A stretch of 64,000 bases of DNA from Siccirubricoccus soli (GCF_024178315.1 NZ_JAMZIK010000016.1:1-64000); one strand, 5' to 3'. Counted from the first letter of the stretch, positions 27,140 to 36,245 are shown. Translations and numbers: made by a program. The notes: generated by a model from the sequence alone, not told the origin.

Positions 27140-27535
27140 GAGCATTTTCCAATCACCAAGCGTCATGGCCAGCGTGGGTAAAGTAGTTGGCGCATTCGGT
27201 TGGGGTGAAGAGATCGGCGATGCGCCCGATGCCGCCCCAGAGGTCTTCGACTCTGCGCTGGGCTACCTTGCGCAGCAGGGCTTTCAGCTAAGCGAAGGCG
27301 TTCACGATAGGGTTGAAGTCGGGGCTGTACGGCGGCTGCTAGCGCAGCGTCGCACCGGCGGCCTCGATGGCGGCGCGCACGCCCAGGCCCTTGTGGCTGC
27401 CGAGATTGTCCATGACGGCTGCGTCGCAGGGCCGCAGCTCCGGCACCAGCACCTGGTGACATAGGCATGGAAGGCGATGCCGTTGATCAGCCCGTCGTGC
27501 GGTCAAGGCGCAACAATCATGAACCTGTAAATTAG
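27140..27535 (-). mobile_element. IS630-family transposase remnant
   Basis: On the minus strand VLVPELRPCDAAVMDNLGSHKGLGVRAAIEAAGATLR, a stop, PPYSPDFNPI, NAFA, a stop, LKALLRKVAQRRVEDLW, GRIADLFTPTECANYF: the C-terminal DDE domain of an IS630-type transposase with at least two stops. The end near 27140 (GAGCATTTTCCAATC after TTTA) looks like an IS630 terminus at a TA site. The transposase N-terminus and other end are absent; the remnant abuts the HEPN gene stop. Confidence 0.75.
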
Positions 27536-28626
27536 GCAGCGTCGGCTGCCGGCAGCACGACATACTCAAAGCTCTCGCTCGCGCGCAGCGACGTTTTCAT
27601 TGCGAACTGCGTGTCCTCGGTGAGCGTGATTTCGTCTCGATTCTCGCCATCGATTTGGATGCTGTCTATGGGCGCGAAGCGAAAGGGCATGATTGGGTCC
27701 CCTGTCCGTGCCACGAGGATGTCGCCGACCTTGATCCTACACTGGCTATGTTTGAAGCAGACGATGGTGCGGTTGAAGACCTTTAGCGCTCTGCCCAGAG
27801 CCGTCGCGTCCGGCAGCCCAATCTGTCGCTCAATCACTTCCTGCATCAGCACTTCGTGCAGCGAAGTGCCGTAGGCCGCCACGAAGCGGCATCTCTCATG
27901 GAGAAGATCAATGGATTCTAAGTTGTCGACGTTGACTACCCCGTGCGAAACCTCGTTCCGTCGCGCAACCAAGTCATCGATCGGCTGAAGCACGGCCTCG
28001 AGGTCGCTGTCAGAGATTCGACTGTAGTCGCGATCGGGATCCCGGCTTCGAAGATAGGTTTGCATGGTGCAGGCGCGGAAAACCTTCGGCAAGTGCGGTG
28101 CTACGCCAAGCCTGGAGAGGAAGTCCCCAATCCGCTGAAGATTCACGTTGCCGCGGTGGATAGCAAAGGCGGCACTGTTCAGCTGGAAAGGCACGGCGCC
28201 AGAGAGGCAGCCGTGGAGGTTCATAATGATCTCTTCTTTTCTTAGGTCGAGGCGATACCGGTCGTCTGCTGCCAGCCTCGCCAACTCGATGGATAGATCG
28301 AAATGGTTCTTCCGTATCGCCTCAGGCATGTCCCCAAAGGACGGCACGAGCGAGGAGAAGCGCTCGATGTAGTCTGCGATGAGACCGTCTATGTATCGCT
28401 CGAGCAGACCGTAGAGCGACACAATTGCAACTGCGTAGATGTAGCGCCGTCGATCCGTGACCGCGCCTGCGAGATGATCGAGGAGGGCGCGCTCCTCTCG
28501 CTCCATTTGCCCGCGGCGCTCTTCGGGCAGCAACAAGCTCAATAGCGCCGCCTCCTTCGCTGAGCTGTCTAGGAACCGCTCAAGCTCCGTGGTCCCCGCA
28601 AGGAAGCTCTGCAGTGCAACTTTCAT
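27532..28626 (-). CDS. HEPN-domain protein, MAE_28990-like
   Basis: 364 residues. The helical N-terminal two-thirds contain AIVSLYGLLERYIDGLIADYIE and the HEPN signature RNEVSH (R223-x4-H228) in LVARRNEVSHGVV. Its form matches the MAE_28990/MAE_18760-like HEPN group, many of which are RNases; the C-terminal 80 residues (CRIKVGDILVARTGDPIMPF) are a separate beta-rich domain. ATGA overlap with the DUF262 gene means the two are translated together. Likely the toxic or RNA-cutting arm of the module, by inference. Confidence 0.75.
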   Translation of the reverse strand: MKVALQSFLAGTTELERFLDSSAKEAALLSLLLPEERRGQMEREERALLDHLAGAVTDRRRYIYAVAIVSLYGLLERYIDGLIADYIERFSSLVPSFGDMPEAIRKNHFDLSIELARLAADDRYRLDLRKEEIIMNLHGCLSGAVPFQLNSAAFAIHRGNVNLQRIGDFLSRLGVAPHLPKVFRACTMQTYLRSRDPDRDYSRISDSDLEAVLQPIDDLVARRNEVSHGVVNVDNLESIDLLHERCRFVAAYGTSLHEVLMQEVIERQIGLPDATALGRALKVFNRTIVCFKHSQCRIKVGDILVARTGDPIMPFRFAPIDSIQIDGENRDEITLTEDTQFAMKTSLRASESFEYVVLPAADAA

Positions 28627-29852
28627 GTGCGGGTGATGACTGCCTCGACAAGGCTTTCAAACCGGCCTTCGCGCTCACGCAGGGTATTCGGATTGACGTC
28701 GCGGCCGCCGAAGGTGTCGTAGTGCTCCTGATAGAAAGGCTCGATAAGCGATTGAAACCGCTCCGCGCGCGCGCGCAGCTCATCGGCGCGGTAGAGGTTC
28801 CGGCTGAGCACAAGCATCATCGGGTCGTAGACGGCCGTCGTCGGCCGCGACAGCCAATTCCAGCTCTCTCGTCCGCCGCGCCCTCTTCGGCGATACAGCC
28901 AAAAGGCTTTCTCGCTGAACACTGCTTCAGCTAGCTCGATCGTCGTGGTGAAGATCTGTGCGAGCTCTTCCAGCAGTGCCTGGCTGAAGCTGTTCCCGTG
29001 ACGCAGGAAGCTGTCGAGATACCGGGACAGCGGTACGCCGCTTCGGTGCAGCTGGTGCTTTTGACGATAGGCGAAGAAGCGTAGGACAAGCTCGACGTCC
29101 TCCATGCGTCGGAAATACTCGTTCTGAACACGAGCGTCGGAAGCCGCCCCCCCCGCGAGCTCTTCGGGTTCGGGCTCTGGGATATCCCAGAGCCGACACA
29201 GAGAAGGAGTCTTAGACAGGCGTATGCAAAGCTGGTTGAGCGGCCCATCGTAGATCGCGTTACGCATCTCCTGCGGCTCTAGCTGAGCGCCGCCGCTGTT
29301 GAGTCTCTCGAAAACAAGCTGCTTAAGCCGCTGTGCTTCCTCCGAAGTTCTGGCAGTCTCCTTCAGCAGAATGACGGAGGAGAGATAACGGCGATCTATT
29401 CCCTCTCGGATTTTGTCGGGCAGACGCTCGTAGGTCCGCCCATTCAGCTCTGGCCATTGAGCCAAACCCGCTAGAGCAAACTTGTTCCGGTAAAAGTCAT
29501 GGATCGCGGTGAGGCGCTGTTGACCGTCCATGACCTCATACTTCGAAAACTCGTACTCGTAGAGGAAGATCGGCGGGACGGGCACGTTCATGATCAGGGA
29601 CTCGATCAGTCGCGACTGCCGGACCACGGACCAGCGATGTCGGCGCTGGTACTCGGGCGAGAGGGCGTAGGAGGGGCTGTCCACCATGCTAGCCACTGTG
29701 TTTAGCGGATAGCGCGCTTGCTCGGTGACAATCCGCACCTCGCCTCGAACGTACTTCTCGTTGATAGTCGTGTCGGGCACCTCGGCCTGCGGTGCCTGCT
29801 CGGGCAGATCAAACGCGAGTTGCTCACCGGGCAATAGGGTGGTCTCAGACAT
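28623..29852 (-). CDS. DUF262 (ParB-like) protein
   Basis: 409 residues from ATG 29852, overlapping the methyltransferase by 8 bases. N-terminal DUF262 core: PEYQRRHRW, SRLIESLIMNVPVPPIFLYE, and DGQQRLTAI (109-117), the motif linked to nucleotide-dependent nicking in GmrSD-like and related systems. The C-terminus is helical (REREGRFESLVEAVI) and lacks a recognisable HNH domain (DUF1524), unlike full GmrSD. Middle gene of the methyltransferase-DUF262-HEPN operon. Confidence 0.85.
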   Translation of the reverse strand: MSETTLLPGEQLAFDLPEQAPQAEVPDTTINEKYVRGEVRIVTEQARYPLNTVASMVDSPSYALSPEYQRRHRWSVVRQSRLIESLIMNVPVPPIFLYEYEFSKYEVMDGQQRLTAIHDFYRNKFALAGLAQWPELNGRTYERLPDKIREGIDRRYLSSVILLKETARTSEEAQRLKQLVFERLNSGGAQLEPQEMRNAIYDGPLNQLCIRLSKTPSLCRLWDIPEPEPEELAGGAASDARVQNEYFRRMEDVELVLRFFAYRQKHQLHRSGVPLSRYLDSFLRHGNSFSQALLEELAQIFTTTIELAEAVFSEKAFWLYRRRGRGGRESWNWLSRPTTAVYDPMMLVLSRNLYRADELRARAERFQSLIEPFYQEHYDTFGGRDVNPNTLREREGRFESLVEAVITRT

Positions 29853-32094
29853 CGAGGTCCACCTCCGGTACTCCTGCTGCGCTGAGGTGATGCAGGCGAT
29901 CGATGATTGCCCCCGCCTCGCCGTCAACAAGATGCTTGAGTGCTGCTTCGGCTGAGGGGGCTGCGGACAAACGGCGAAGGGCTTGAGCCATGACGATCAC
30001 CCGCACGTCGTTGCGGCTCAGCTTGCGGCCCCGCTCGACGAGACGCCGGACCTGAAGCCCGGCAGTCGCCTCGACTGCCTGCCAGAGGCCAGCCTCGTTC
30101 CAGACCGGCCTTGCGCGTCCATTCTTGCGGCAGGCCAAGATGATGTCGAGGTCGATGGGTTCCTTCGCCAGCGCCTTCGGCTGCGCCACTGACATCTCGG
30201 CTTTCACGGGGTGCGCCGCGGTTATGTGGAACCCGGCGCGCATGAGCGCCTCGAGGACCGCGGACCAACCCTCGTCTCGGGAGTGATGGTAGGAGAAGGC
30301 GAGCAGCCCGTCCGGGCGCAGCACCCTCCGGCATTCCGTGAGGACGTCCCCTAGCTTTTTGGCAAACTTGTCTCCGTCCTCGTCCTGCACCTCGCCGGAC
30401 GCCCGTGTCGTTGGTGCGGTCCGCTCACCCTCGCCGCCAAGGATGTGCCGCTGCCAGACGTGGAAGAAGTCGGCGAGCTGGCTGTAGTGCACGTTGTCGA
30501 AGAACGGCGGGTCAGTGACCACGACGTCGACGCTGGCATCGTCGATGTCGGTCTGTGCGGAGTTCCCGCAGGATAGATAGAGGCGTGCGCCCGTGTCCCG
30601 GAATTCGGTAAAGTTCCGAGCTGGCACGAAGCCGATCGGGTCAGACAGGCCACCGACCTTCTCTGCCTTGGCGCGCGGGGCCGCAAGGCGGATCTCGGTA
30701 GGTTCCTCAGCATATTTCAGAGCACGCAGAATGCGGCTGTCGAACAGGCCGGAGAAGGATCCGCTGCTTGCCGGAGTGCCCCACAAGTTCGCCTCCAGTG
30801 GCACGCGCTCTGGCTTCAAGATGTGGTGCGAGAACATATGCCTGACGGCGCCCGTGCCCTCGCCCTTAAAGCTGGTGAACATGTTGTTGAATTCGAGGGC
30901 ACCCGAGAACAGACAAGCCATCAGCTCGCGGGTCGCGGCGTCCGCGATGGCACGGATGCCGTCCGCCAGCAGCGACAGGCAAAGGAGCTGGCGAGAATTG
31001 AAGAACTGATGCCAGAACTTGTAATTGTAGCCGAGTGCCTGGTCGGTGTTATACCCGGGGGCGATCTCGGCCAGAGGGTAAGGATCTCTGCGCGCGGCGA
31101 GCGCCGCCTCGGCCTCGGCGTAAAGCGCGAAGTCCAGGGCGTCCGGTCGGAGGTAGACCTTCTCGTTCTCGGGCGTCAGCACGAGCTTCGCGTAGAGCCT
31201 GTGGGACGGCGGCTCGCCTCGATCCCGCACCGCTTTCGCAATGCTGAACTTGTGCGAGCAGGATGGGCAGCATGCCCGCTGGCCGCTCGCTGGGCCGGAC
31301 TGCGGGTTGAAGCACTCGCCGCAGTCGTGGCAGGTCGCCTCCGCTGCGTCGTAGCGCACCTCGTTGACTTCGCCGCAGCCCGGGCAGGTCGCCTGGGCGC
31401 GCGGGACCTTCTTGGGGTAGGCGTTCTGCGAGAAAACCCGAGAGGAGAAGAGGTCGACGCTGTTCCCGCAGGAGGGGCAGGGCAGCTGCTTGACCCAGAA
31501 GTAGTAGAGGGTCTCTCCTTCCCGGCCATCGGGCAGCCTGGCGCGGTAATAGTGCCGGATCTGGGGCGCGACCTCGCGCTCAAGGTGTTCGAAAGCAGCC
31601 TTGACGGCTGCGCGGTCGTGCCTCGCCAAGGCATTTCTGACCAGGAAGTAGGCCACCGGATTGATGTCGCGGCCGATGGCCCGTGCCCCGAGCTTCAGGG
31701 CCTCACCGAGCGTGACGCCGCTTCCCATAAAAGGGTCGAGCACCACAGCCCCAGGGAAGCGGGTCGGCTCATAGAGCATCTGCATCACGTCTTTACCCGA
31801 GGGGGCCAGGGTGCCCGCCACGATGGCGCGGAACACCGTCCCGAGCCGCCGCGCCCACCATTTGTGAACGTAGTGAATCGGACGATGGATTTCCTTCCGC
31901 CAGCTCTCCGCCTCGGCGATGTCGCTTAGGACTTCGAAAGGAAAAGACTCGTCCTCAATGGCTCGCGCCCCGGCGGGGGCGATGAAGACGGGCGCGGCGC
32001 GAGGCGCCACGGTTACATCAAGGGCGAGCTGGGCATCTGCGGCGGCCGCGCGGCCCCTCTTCGCCTTGGGTGCGGCTCCGCTCATGCCGTCCAC
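29845..32094 (-). CDS. DNA methyltransferase, DUF1156-like, with zinc ribbons
   Basis: 749 residues. GTG 32094 has AAGGAG at good spacing and is preferred over the ATG nine bases later. The N-terminal block contains KEIHRPIHYVHKWWARRLG, typical of DUF1156-type methylases; motif I is LDPFMGSGVTLGEA and motif IV is TDPPFFDN, so this is an amino-methyltransferase (N6-adenine or N4-cytosine). Four CxxC pairs (CPSCG, CPGCG, CHDCG, CPSCS) in the middle suggest zinc ribbons for target recognition. Divergent from the PD-ExK gene. Probably provides self-protection for the module. Confidence 0.85.
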   Translation of the reverse strand: MDGMSGAAPKAKRGRAAAADAQLALDVTVAPRAAPVFIAPAGARAIEDESFPFEVLSDIAEAESWRKEIHRPIHYVHKWWARRLGTVFRAIVAGTLAPSGKDVMQMLYEPTRFPGAVVLDPFMGSGVTLGEALKLGARAIGRDINPVAYFLVRNALARHDRAAVKAAFEHLEREVAPQIRHYYRARLPDGREGETLYYFWVKQLPCPSCGNSVDLFSSRVFSQNAYPKKVPRAQATCPGCGEVNEVRYDAAEATCHDCGECFNPQSGPASGQRACCPSCSHKFSIAKAVRDRGEPPSHRLYAKLVLTPENEKVYLRPDALDFALYAEAEAALAARRDPYPLAEIAPGYNTDQALGYNYKFWHQFFNSRQLLCLSLLADGIRAIADAATRELMACLFSGALEFNNMFTSFKGEGTGAVRHMFSHHILKPERVPLEANLWGTPASSGSFSGLFDSRILRALKYAEEPTEIRLAAPRAKAEKVGGLSDPIGFVPARNFTEFRDTGARLYLSCGNSAQTDIDDASVDVVVTDPPFFDNVHYSQLADFFHVWQRHILGGEGERTAPTTRASGEVQDEDGDKFAKKLGDVLTECRRVLRPDGLLAFSYHHSRDEGWSAVLEALMRAGFHITAAHPVKAEMSVAQPKALAKEPIDLDIILACRKNGRARPVWNEAGLWQAVEATAGLQVRRLVERGRKLSRNDVRVIVMAQALRRLSAAPSAEAALKHLVDGEAGAIIDRLHHLSAAGVPEVDLDV

Positions 32095-32174
32095 GTGCAG
32101 GACTCCTTTGCAAGACCCGGCGCAGTGCGCGAAAATCTGCGCCACGTTCCCACCGTTACTTGAAAGATTGCTTC

Positions 32175-32969
32175 GTGTCGCACGCCGCTGCCCTGTTCGA
32201 GATCTGTGTCACAGCCATCCGCCGAGGGGAACTGATCCACCGGGAGGGGGCCAAGGACAAGGAGTTTCATTTCCAGAATTGGTTCAAACGTCGCCTTTGT
32301 GCCCTTGGCACCAACTTCGAGGAGGGCGGCCGGAACTCCTACCCCGATTTCAGGCTGGTCCAGTTCACCGAAGGCTACGAGCTGAAGGGGCTCGCTTACC
32401 CGGGACGCGAGGCCGATTATGACTGCAATTCCCAGGTCCCCTGCGGCCACCACAATGGGCGGGATGTCTACTACGTCTTCGGGCGCTACCCTGCCAGGCC
32501 GGACGGCAACTCCTATCCGGTCATCGACCTGGTCCTCTGTCACGGCAGCTTCCTGAACGCCGACGACACCTACGTTCACAAGAACAAGTCCTTCCGCGGG
32601 TTCGGCAGCTACGGCGACATCCTGGTGCGGGATAGGAAGATGTATGTGGCCCCTACACCGTTCGCCCTTGCCGAAGGCACTGCGCATCACCGGACCCTAA
32701 TACTCCCGGCTTCCGAAGCAAGCTCGCCCGGCCTGGTGAAGGTCGGCGACCTGGTCAGGCGTGAGATAGACGAGGTCGTCGTGGCCTATGCATTCGACTT
32801 GAGAACCAACGAACTCACGACTCGGAAGCTGCCGAATCCCAACGCCGGGCGGGAGCACCGCTTTGTCGCCTACCGTCTTGAGGGTGATCCAGTTTCCTCG
32901 GTTCGGATGCGTGATCGCCGCCAGATCCTGGCTGAGCTCGAGGCCGCGGAGAGCGACGACGACGAATAG
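32175..32969 (+). CDS. PD-(D/E)XK restriction-type nuclease
   Basis: 264 residues from GTG 32175 (weak ribosome site; an upstream start is possible). EFHFQNWFKRRL is followed by SYPDF (D58) and GYELK (E69-x-K71): a PD-x10-ExK nuclease core. The remainder is unassigned. It lies head-to-head with the methyltransferase, with 80 bp between starts. Methyltransferase plus a divergent PD-ExK enzyme suggests restriction-modification, coupled to DUF262 and HEPN genes. Lower GC and mixed codon use fit recent transfer. Confidence 0.75.
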   Translation: MSHAAALFEICVTAIRRGELIHREGAKDKEFHFQNWFKRRLCALGTNFEEGGRNSYPDFRLVQFTEGYELKGLAYPGREADYDCNSQVPCGHHNGRDVYYVFGRYPARPDGNSYPVIDLVLCHGSFLNADDTYVHKNKSFRGFGSYGDILVRDRKMYVAPTPFALAEGTAHHRTLILPASEASSPGLVKVGDLVRREIDEVVVAYAFDLRTNELTTRKLPNPNAGREHRFVAYRLEGDPVSSVRMRDRRQILAELEAAESDDDE

Positions 32970-33448
32970 GGTGCGGGTACCCTTCCCTGCGCCGTGCGCC
33001 TCAGCCTTGCCCATCGGGCGCGGGGGCGGCGTGGGTCGCGCCGTCCTTCCGAGACGGGGGGGGTGCCGTTATCGATTGCCATGTGCTGAGCGGTCCACTC
33101 GGTCGGTAATGGCTCCATCAGCGCCGGCAGCGTCAGCCCCTCCGGCTGCCGGCCGTCCAGGATCGCCTCGATGAGATCCGGCGTCAATAGGGTCAGCCGC
33201 AGCAGCGTGCCGAGATAGCCTCGCTCGATCTTCTCCGCCGCCGCCATCTCGCTGATCGAGGCGTACCGCCCCTCGTCCAGCAGCCGCTGGTACCGGAACG
33301 CCCGGGCCAGCGCCTTCACCAGCGCCGGATCGGCGCGCGTCACTATAGCTGGTGCACCCTCCCGTGCCGGCGTCACCACCGTCTTCCGCCCCGCCCGCCG
33401 GCGGATCTTCAGCGGCACCCGGACCGTGATGCTGGTGGGCAGGGTCAT
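32870..33448 (-). CDS. Recombinase-associated HTH-like protein, possibly frameshifted at its 3' end
   Basis: 192 residues from ATG 33448 (ATGA overlap with the recombinase stop). Residues 1-110 follow a family often encoded right after serine recombinases in alphaproteobacteria: RVPLKIRRRAGRKTVV, ASISEMAAAEKIERGYLGTLLRLTLLTPDLIEAILDG, LMEPLPTEW. The last 60 residues are unlike the family and are read opposite the PD-ExK gene. A run of eight G at 33056-33063 lies at the change; one base fewer would give a stop near 33005. Either a frameshift or a junction at the element border. Confidence 0.6.
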   Translation of the reverse strand: MTLPTSITVRVPLKIRRRAGRKTVVTPAREGAPAIVTRADPALVKALARAFRYQRLLDEGRYASISEMAAAEKIERGYLGTLLRLTLLTPDLIEAILDGRQPEGLTLPALMEPLPTEWTAQHMAIDNGTPPVSEGRRDPRRPRARWARLRRTAQGRVPAPYSSSSLSAASSSARIWRRSRIRTEETGSPSRR

Positions 33449-34797
33449 GCGACCGCCCTCTCGGGTGCTCGCCCTATGGCACCGAGGTCCCGAACCAAGC
33501 TGGCCAGCCCCTCTAGCCGGAGCCGGATGTCGGCTCCTGCGGGCCCGACCACCACCCGCTCCACCAGGGCTCGGACAATTCGCGCCTGCTCCGCAGGGAA
33601 CAGCTCGCCCCACAGCGGGTCGAGCCGGGCCAGAGCCTCCCGGACTTCACTCTCCTTCAGGTCCGGCGCTTCGGTCCGCGCCGCAAGCCAGGTGCCCACC
33701 ACCACCTCGGGCTGGCGCAGCAGCGCCCGGACCTGGTCCACCACCGCCGCCTCGATCTCGGCCGCGGAGACGCGCCGGACGATGTCGGAGCCCTGAGTGT
33801 CGGCATTGCGCAGCACCGTCTGCGCGACGTAATACCGATACTGCCGCCCCTTCTTCACGCAGTGGGTTGGCGACAGCGCCCGCCCATCCATGCCGAAGAT
33901 CAGCCCCTTCAGCAGCGCCGGCGCATGCTGCCGGTTCTGCGCTGCCCTGGTGCGCGGGCTGACCTGCAGGATCGCGTGCGCCCGGTCCCACAGGTCCCGC
34001 GGCACGATCGCCTGCTGCTCGCCGCGGTAGATGTTCCCCTTGTGCGTGACCTCGCCGATGTAGGTCCGCAGGTTCAGGATCTTGTAGACGTCGCCCTTGT
34101 CCAGCGGCCGGCCGGACTTGCTGGCGACGCCCTCGGCCTGCAGGCGGCGCACCGTCTCGACGCCGGAGCCGGTCTCGACGAACAGCTCGAACACCCGCCG
34201 GACCCGCGCCGCCTCGGCCTCGTTCACCACCAGCTTGCGGTTGGCGACGTCGTAGCCGAGCGGCACCTTACCGCCCATCCACATGCCGCGCGCTTTCGAC
34301 GCGGCCACCTTGTCCCGGATCCGCTCCCCGATAACCTCCCTTTCAAATTGGGCGAAGCTCAGCAGGATGTTCAGCGTCAGCCGACCCATGCTGGTCGTGG
34401 TGTTGAAGGACTGCGTCACCGAGACGAAGGTCACCCGGTGCGCCTCGAAGGTTTCCACCAGCTTGGCGAAGTCCATCAGCGAGCGGCTAAGCCGGTCAAT
34501 TTTGTAAACGACGATGACGTCGATCAGCCCCTGCTCGATGTCGGCCAGCAGCCGCTTCAGCGCCGGCCGCTCCAGCGTGCCGCCCGAGAACCCGCCATCG
34601 TCATAGCGGTCGCGGACCAGCACCCAGCCCTCGGCCCGCTGGCTGGCGACGTAGGCCTCGCAGGCCTCGCGCTGCGCGTCGAGCGTGTTGAACTCCTTGT
34701 CCAACCCCTCGTCCGTGGATTTCCGCGTGTAGACGGCGCAGCGAAGCTTCTTCACCGTCGCCGGCATCACGGGCTCGACCAGCTTTTTCCGGCTCAT
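33445..34797 (-). CDS. Large serine recombinase
   Basis: 450 residues from ATG 34797. Resolvase domain: CAVYTRKSTDEG (catalytic Ser), DRYDDGGFSGGTLERPAL, VYKIDRLSRSLMD; then a recombinase domain with VNEAEAARVRRVFELFVETGSGVETVRRL and a zinc-ribbon/coiled region near residues 280-360. Large serine recombinases integrate phages or act in mobile cassettes. It is translationally coupled to DUF2924 upstream and the HTH-like gene downstream, a set found often in alphaproteobacterial elements. Likely the integrase of this prophage. Confidence 0.9.
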   Translation of the reverse strand: MSRKKLVEPVMPATVKKLRCAVYTRKSTDEGLDKEFNTLDAQREACEAYVASQRAEGWVLVRDRYDDGGFSGGTLERPALKRLLADIEQGLIDVIVVYKIDRLSRSLMDFAKLVETFEAHRVTFVSVTQSFNTTTSMGRLTLNILLSFAQFEREVIGERIRDKVAASKARGMWMGGKVPLGYDVANRKLVVNEAEAARVRRVFELFVETGSGVETVRRLQAEGVASKSGRPLDKGDVYKILNLRTYIGEVTHKGNIYRGEQQAIVPRDLWDRAHAILQVSPRTRAAQNRQHAPALLKGLIFGMDGRALSPTHCVKKGRQYRYYVAQTVLRNADTQGSDIVRRVSAAEIEAAVVDQVRALLRQPEVVVGTWLAARTEAPDLKESEVREALARLDPLWGELFPAEQARIVRALVERVVVGPAGADIRLRLEGLASLVRDLGAIGRAPERAVA

Positions 34798-35309
34798 GCG
34801 CCGGGCCTCCCCTTCAGCCCGAAGAATGTCCAGCCGTTCCACCGCGTGCCGGTGATGTGGCGCGCGATGGCGGAGAGCGATCGATACGGCCGCCCCTCGT
34901 ACTCGAAGTCGTCGGCGCGCACCGTGACCACGTGCTGCACGCCGTCGTATTCGCGCACCAGCCGCGTGCCAGGCAGTGGTCGGCTGTCGGCGCGGACCCG
35001 ACGCAGTACCACATTGCCGCCGTCGAGCTGCTCGCCGAGCGCCTCCAGCCGGGCCCGGGTCTCAGGCTTCAGACCGCCATAGGCCAGCTCCTGGATGCGG
35101 TAGGCGAGCCGGCTGACCAGGTAGGGGCGGTTGAAGGGCGGCGGCTCCTTGCCGAACAGCGCCCGCCACTGATCCTTCAGCTCGGCCGCCGTCGCGGTTT
35201 GCAGCGCGGCGAGGCGCGGCAGCACCTGCGCGGGCGGGATCTTCGGGACGGTGGGCGCCGGCGGCGCTGGGTCCTGCCGCTGTGCCTTGTTGATCGACCG
35301 TCGGGTCAT
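34794..35309 (-). CDS. DUF2924 protein
   Basis: 171 residues from ATG 35309. Matches the DUF2924 pattern: LKDQWRALFGKEPPPFNRPYLVSRLAYRIQELAYGGL, LPGTRLVREYDGVQHVVTV, DFEYEGRPYRSLSAIARHITGTRWNGWTFFGL. The C-terminal part resembles a small DNA-binding SAW/SNRF-like fold. Function unknown; nearly always next to a serine recombinase. Confidence 0.9.
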   Translation of the reverse strand: MTRRSINKAQRQDPAPPAPTVPKIPPAQVLPRLAALQTATAAELKDQWRALFGKEPPPFNRPYLVSRLAYRIQELAYGGLKPETRARLEALGEQLDGGNVVLRRVRADSRPLPGTRLVREYDGVQHVVTVRADDFEYEGRPYRSLSAIARHITGTRWNGWTFFGLKGRPGA

Positions 35310-35524
35310 GCGACTCCCTCTCTCTTGGGGTTCGCATGACGGCGCTGGCGGGCGGTGGAGTGTAGGCGAACCTCTCCCGGCTCCCGGGCCTCCTCGGCGT
35401 CGCGGGCGAGATCCTCGGCAGCGCGGCTGCGCAGCCGCAGCAGCCCCGCGGCCAGGAGGGCGCAGACCTCGCGGAGGTGGGGCGGCAGGTGGAGGTTCGT
35501 GGGCGGCTTCGATCGGATGCTCAC
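35306..35524 (-). CDS. Small recombinase-cluster protein
   Basis: 72 residues from GTG 35524; ATGA overlap with DUF2924. HLPPHLREVCALLAAGLLRLRSR is a conserved helix seen at the start of such clusters. The C-terminus is basic (RQRRHANPKRE). Unknown function, probably first gene of the recombinase operon. Confidence 0.65.
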   Translation of the reverse strand: MSIRSKPPTNLHLPPHLREVCALLAAGLLRLRSRAAEDLARDAEEAREPGEVRLHSTARQRRHANPKREGVA

Positions 35525-35564
35525 ACACGGACCTACCCGCCGACCCGTTAATCCGTCCCACCGC

Positions 35565-36245
35565 TCAGGCCGGCAGGCGGGCAAGCGCCTCCTGGTGCCG
35601 ACGCCAGAGCAGGGCGATCTTCTTCTTCACGGTGCTGCGGTCGGGATGCTGGTCGCGCGTGGCGAACCAGTCCTCCATGCGCCGGACCATCGCGGCCTGG
35701 CTCGCCGGCATGCCGTCGATCTGCATCGACACGGCGACCTCGCACCAGAACTCGTCCCAGTCGTACTTCGGCAGGGCACCGCGGGACCCGACGCGCACGG
35801 CAACAGTGCGGTCGGGTGGCCCCGCCTCCTGCGCCGCCTCGAAGCGCTCGAGTTCCGCGTGGCGAACGACGAGCCTGTCGCGCGGTACGGTGAAAGCTCC
35901 CGCTTCGGCATCGCGCGACCAGAGACTCCGATAGCGGCCGTGCTCCGCTCTGAACGACGTGACGTCATGACTACCGGCGGTCATCGCTTGCCAGACGTCG
36001 TGCGGCCACAGGTCGAGGGTGCCCGTGAACCAGTGCTGCCGCTCGGGGATGTCGATGAAGTGCCCGTCGTCCACCTCTTCGACGGAGCCCTCCTCCAGCG
36101 GCAGCCTGACCACCACGACCGATAGCGTCAGCTCGCCCGCGATGGCGAAGTTCGCGATGTCGAGCTCAGTCACCGACCAGCGCTGGCACAGCTCCGCCAG
36201 CCCATAGCAAGGCTTCCTCAGGATCCTCGGCGCCACCGCAGTCAC
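35565..36245 (-). CDS. Prophage protein of unknown function in the repressor block
   Basis: 226 residues from GTG 36245 (GTGA overlap with the XRE stop). N-terminal KPCYGLAELCQRWSVTELDIANFAIAGELTLSVVV looks like a small HTH or MerR-like reader; the C-terminal part SQAAMVRRMEDWFATRDQHPDRSTVKKKIALLWRRH is helical and seen in several alphaproteobacterial mobile elements. Co-transcribed with the XRE and ImmA genes. Confidence 0.6.
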   Translation of the reverse strand: MTAVAPRILRKPCYGLAELCQRWSVTELDIANFAIAGELTLSVVVVRLPLEEGSVEEVDDGHFIDIPERQHWFTGTLDLWPHDVWQAMTAGSHDVTSFRAEHGRYRSLWSRDAEAGAFTVPRDRLVVRHAELERFEAAQEAGPPDRTVAVRVGSRGALPKYDWDEFWCEVAVSMQIDGMPASQAAMVRRMEDWFATRDQHPDRSTVKKKIALLWRRHQEALARLPA

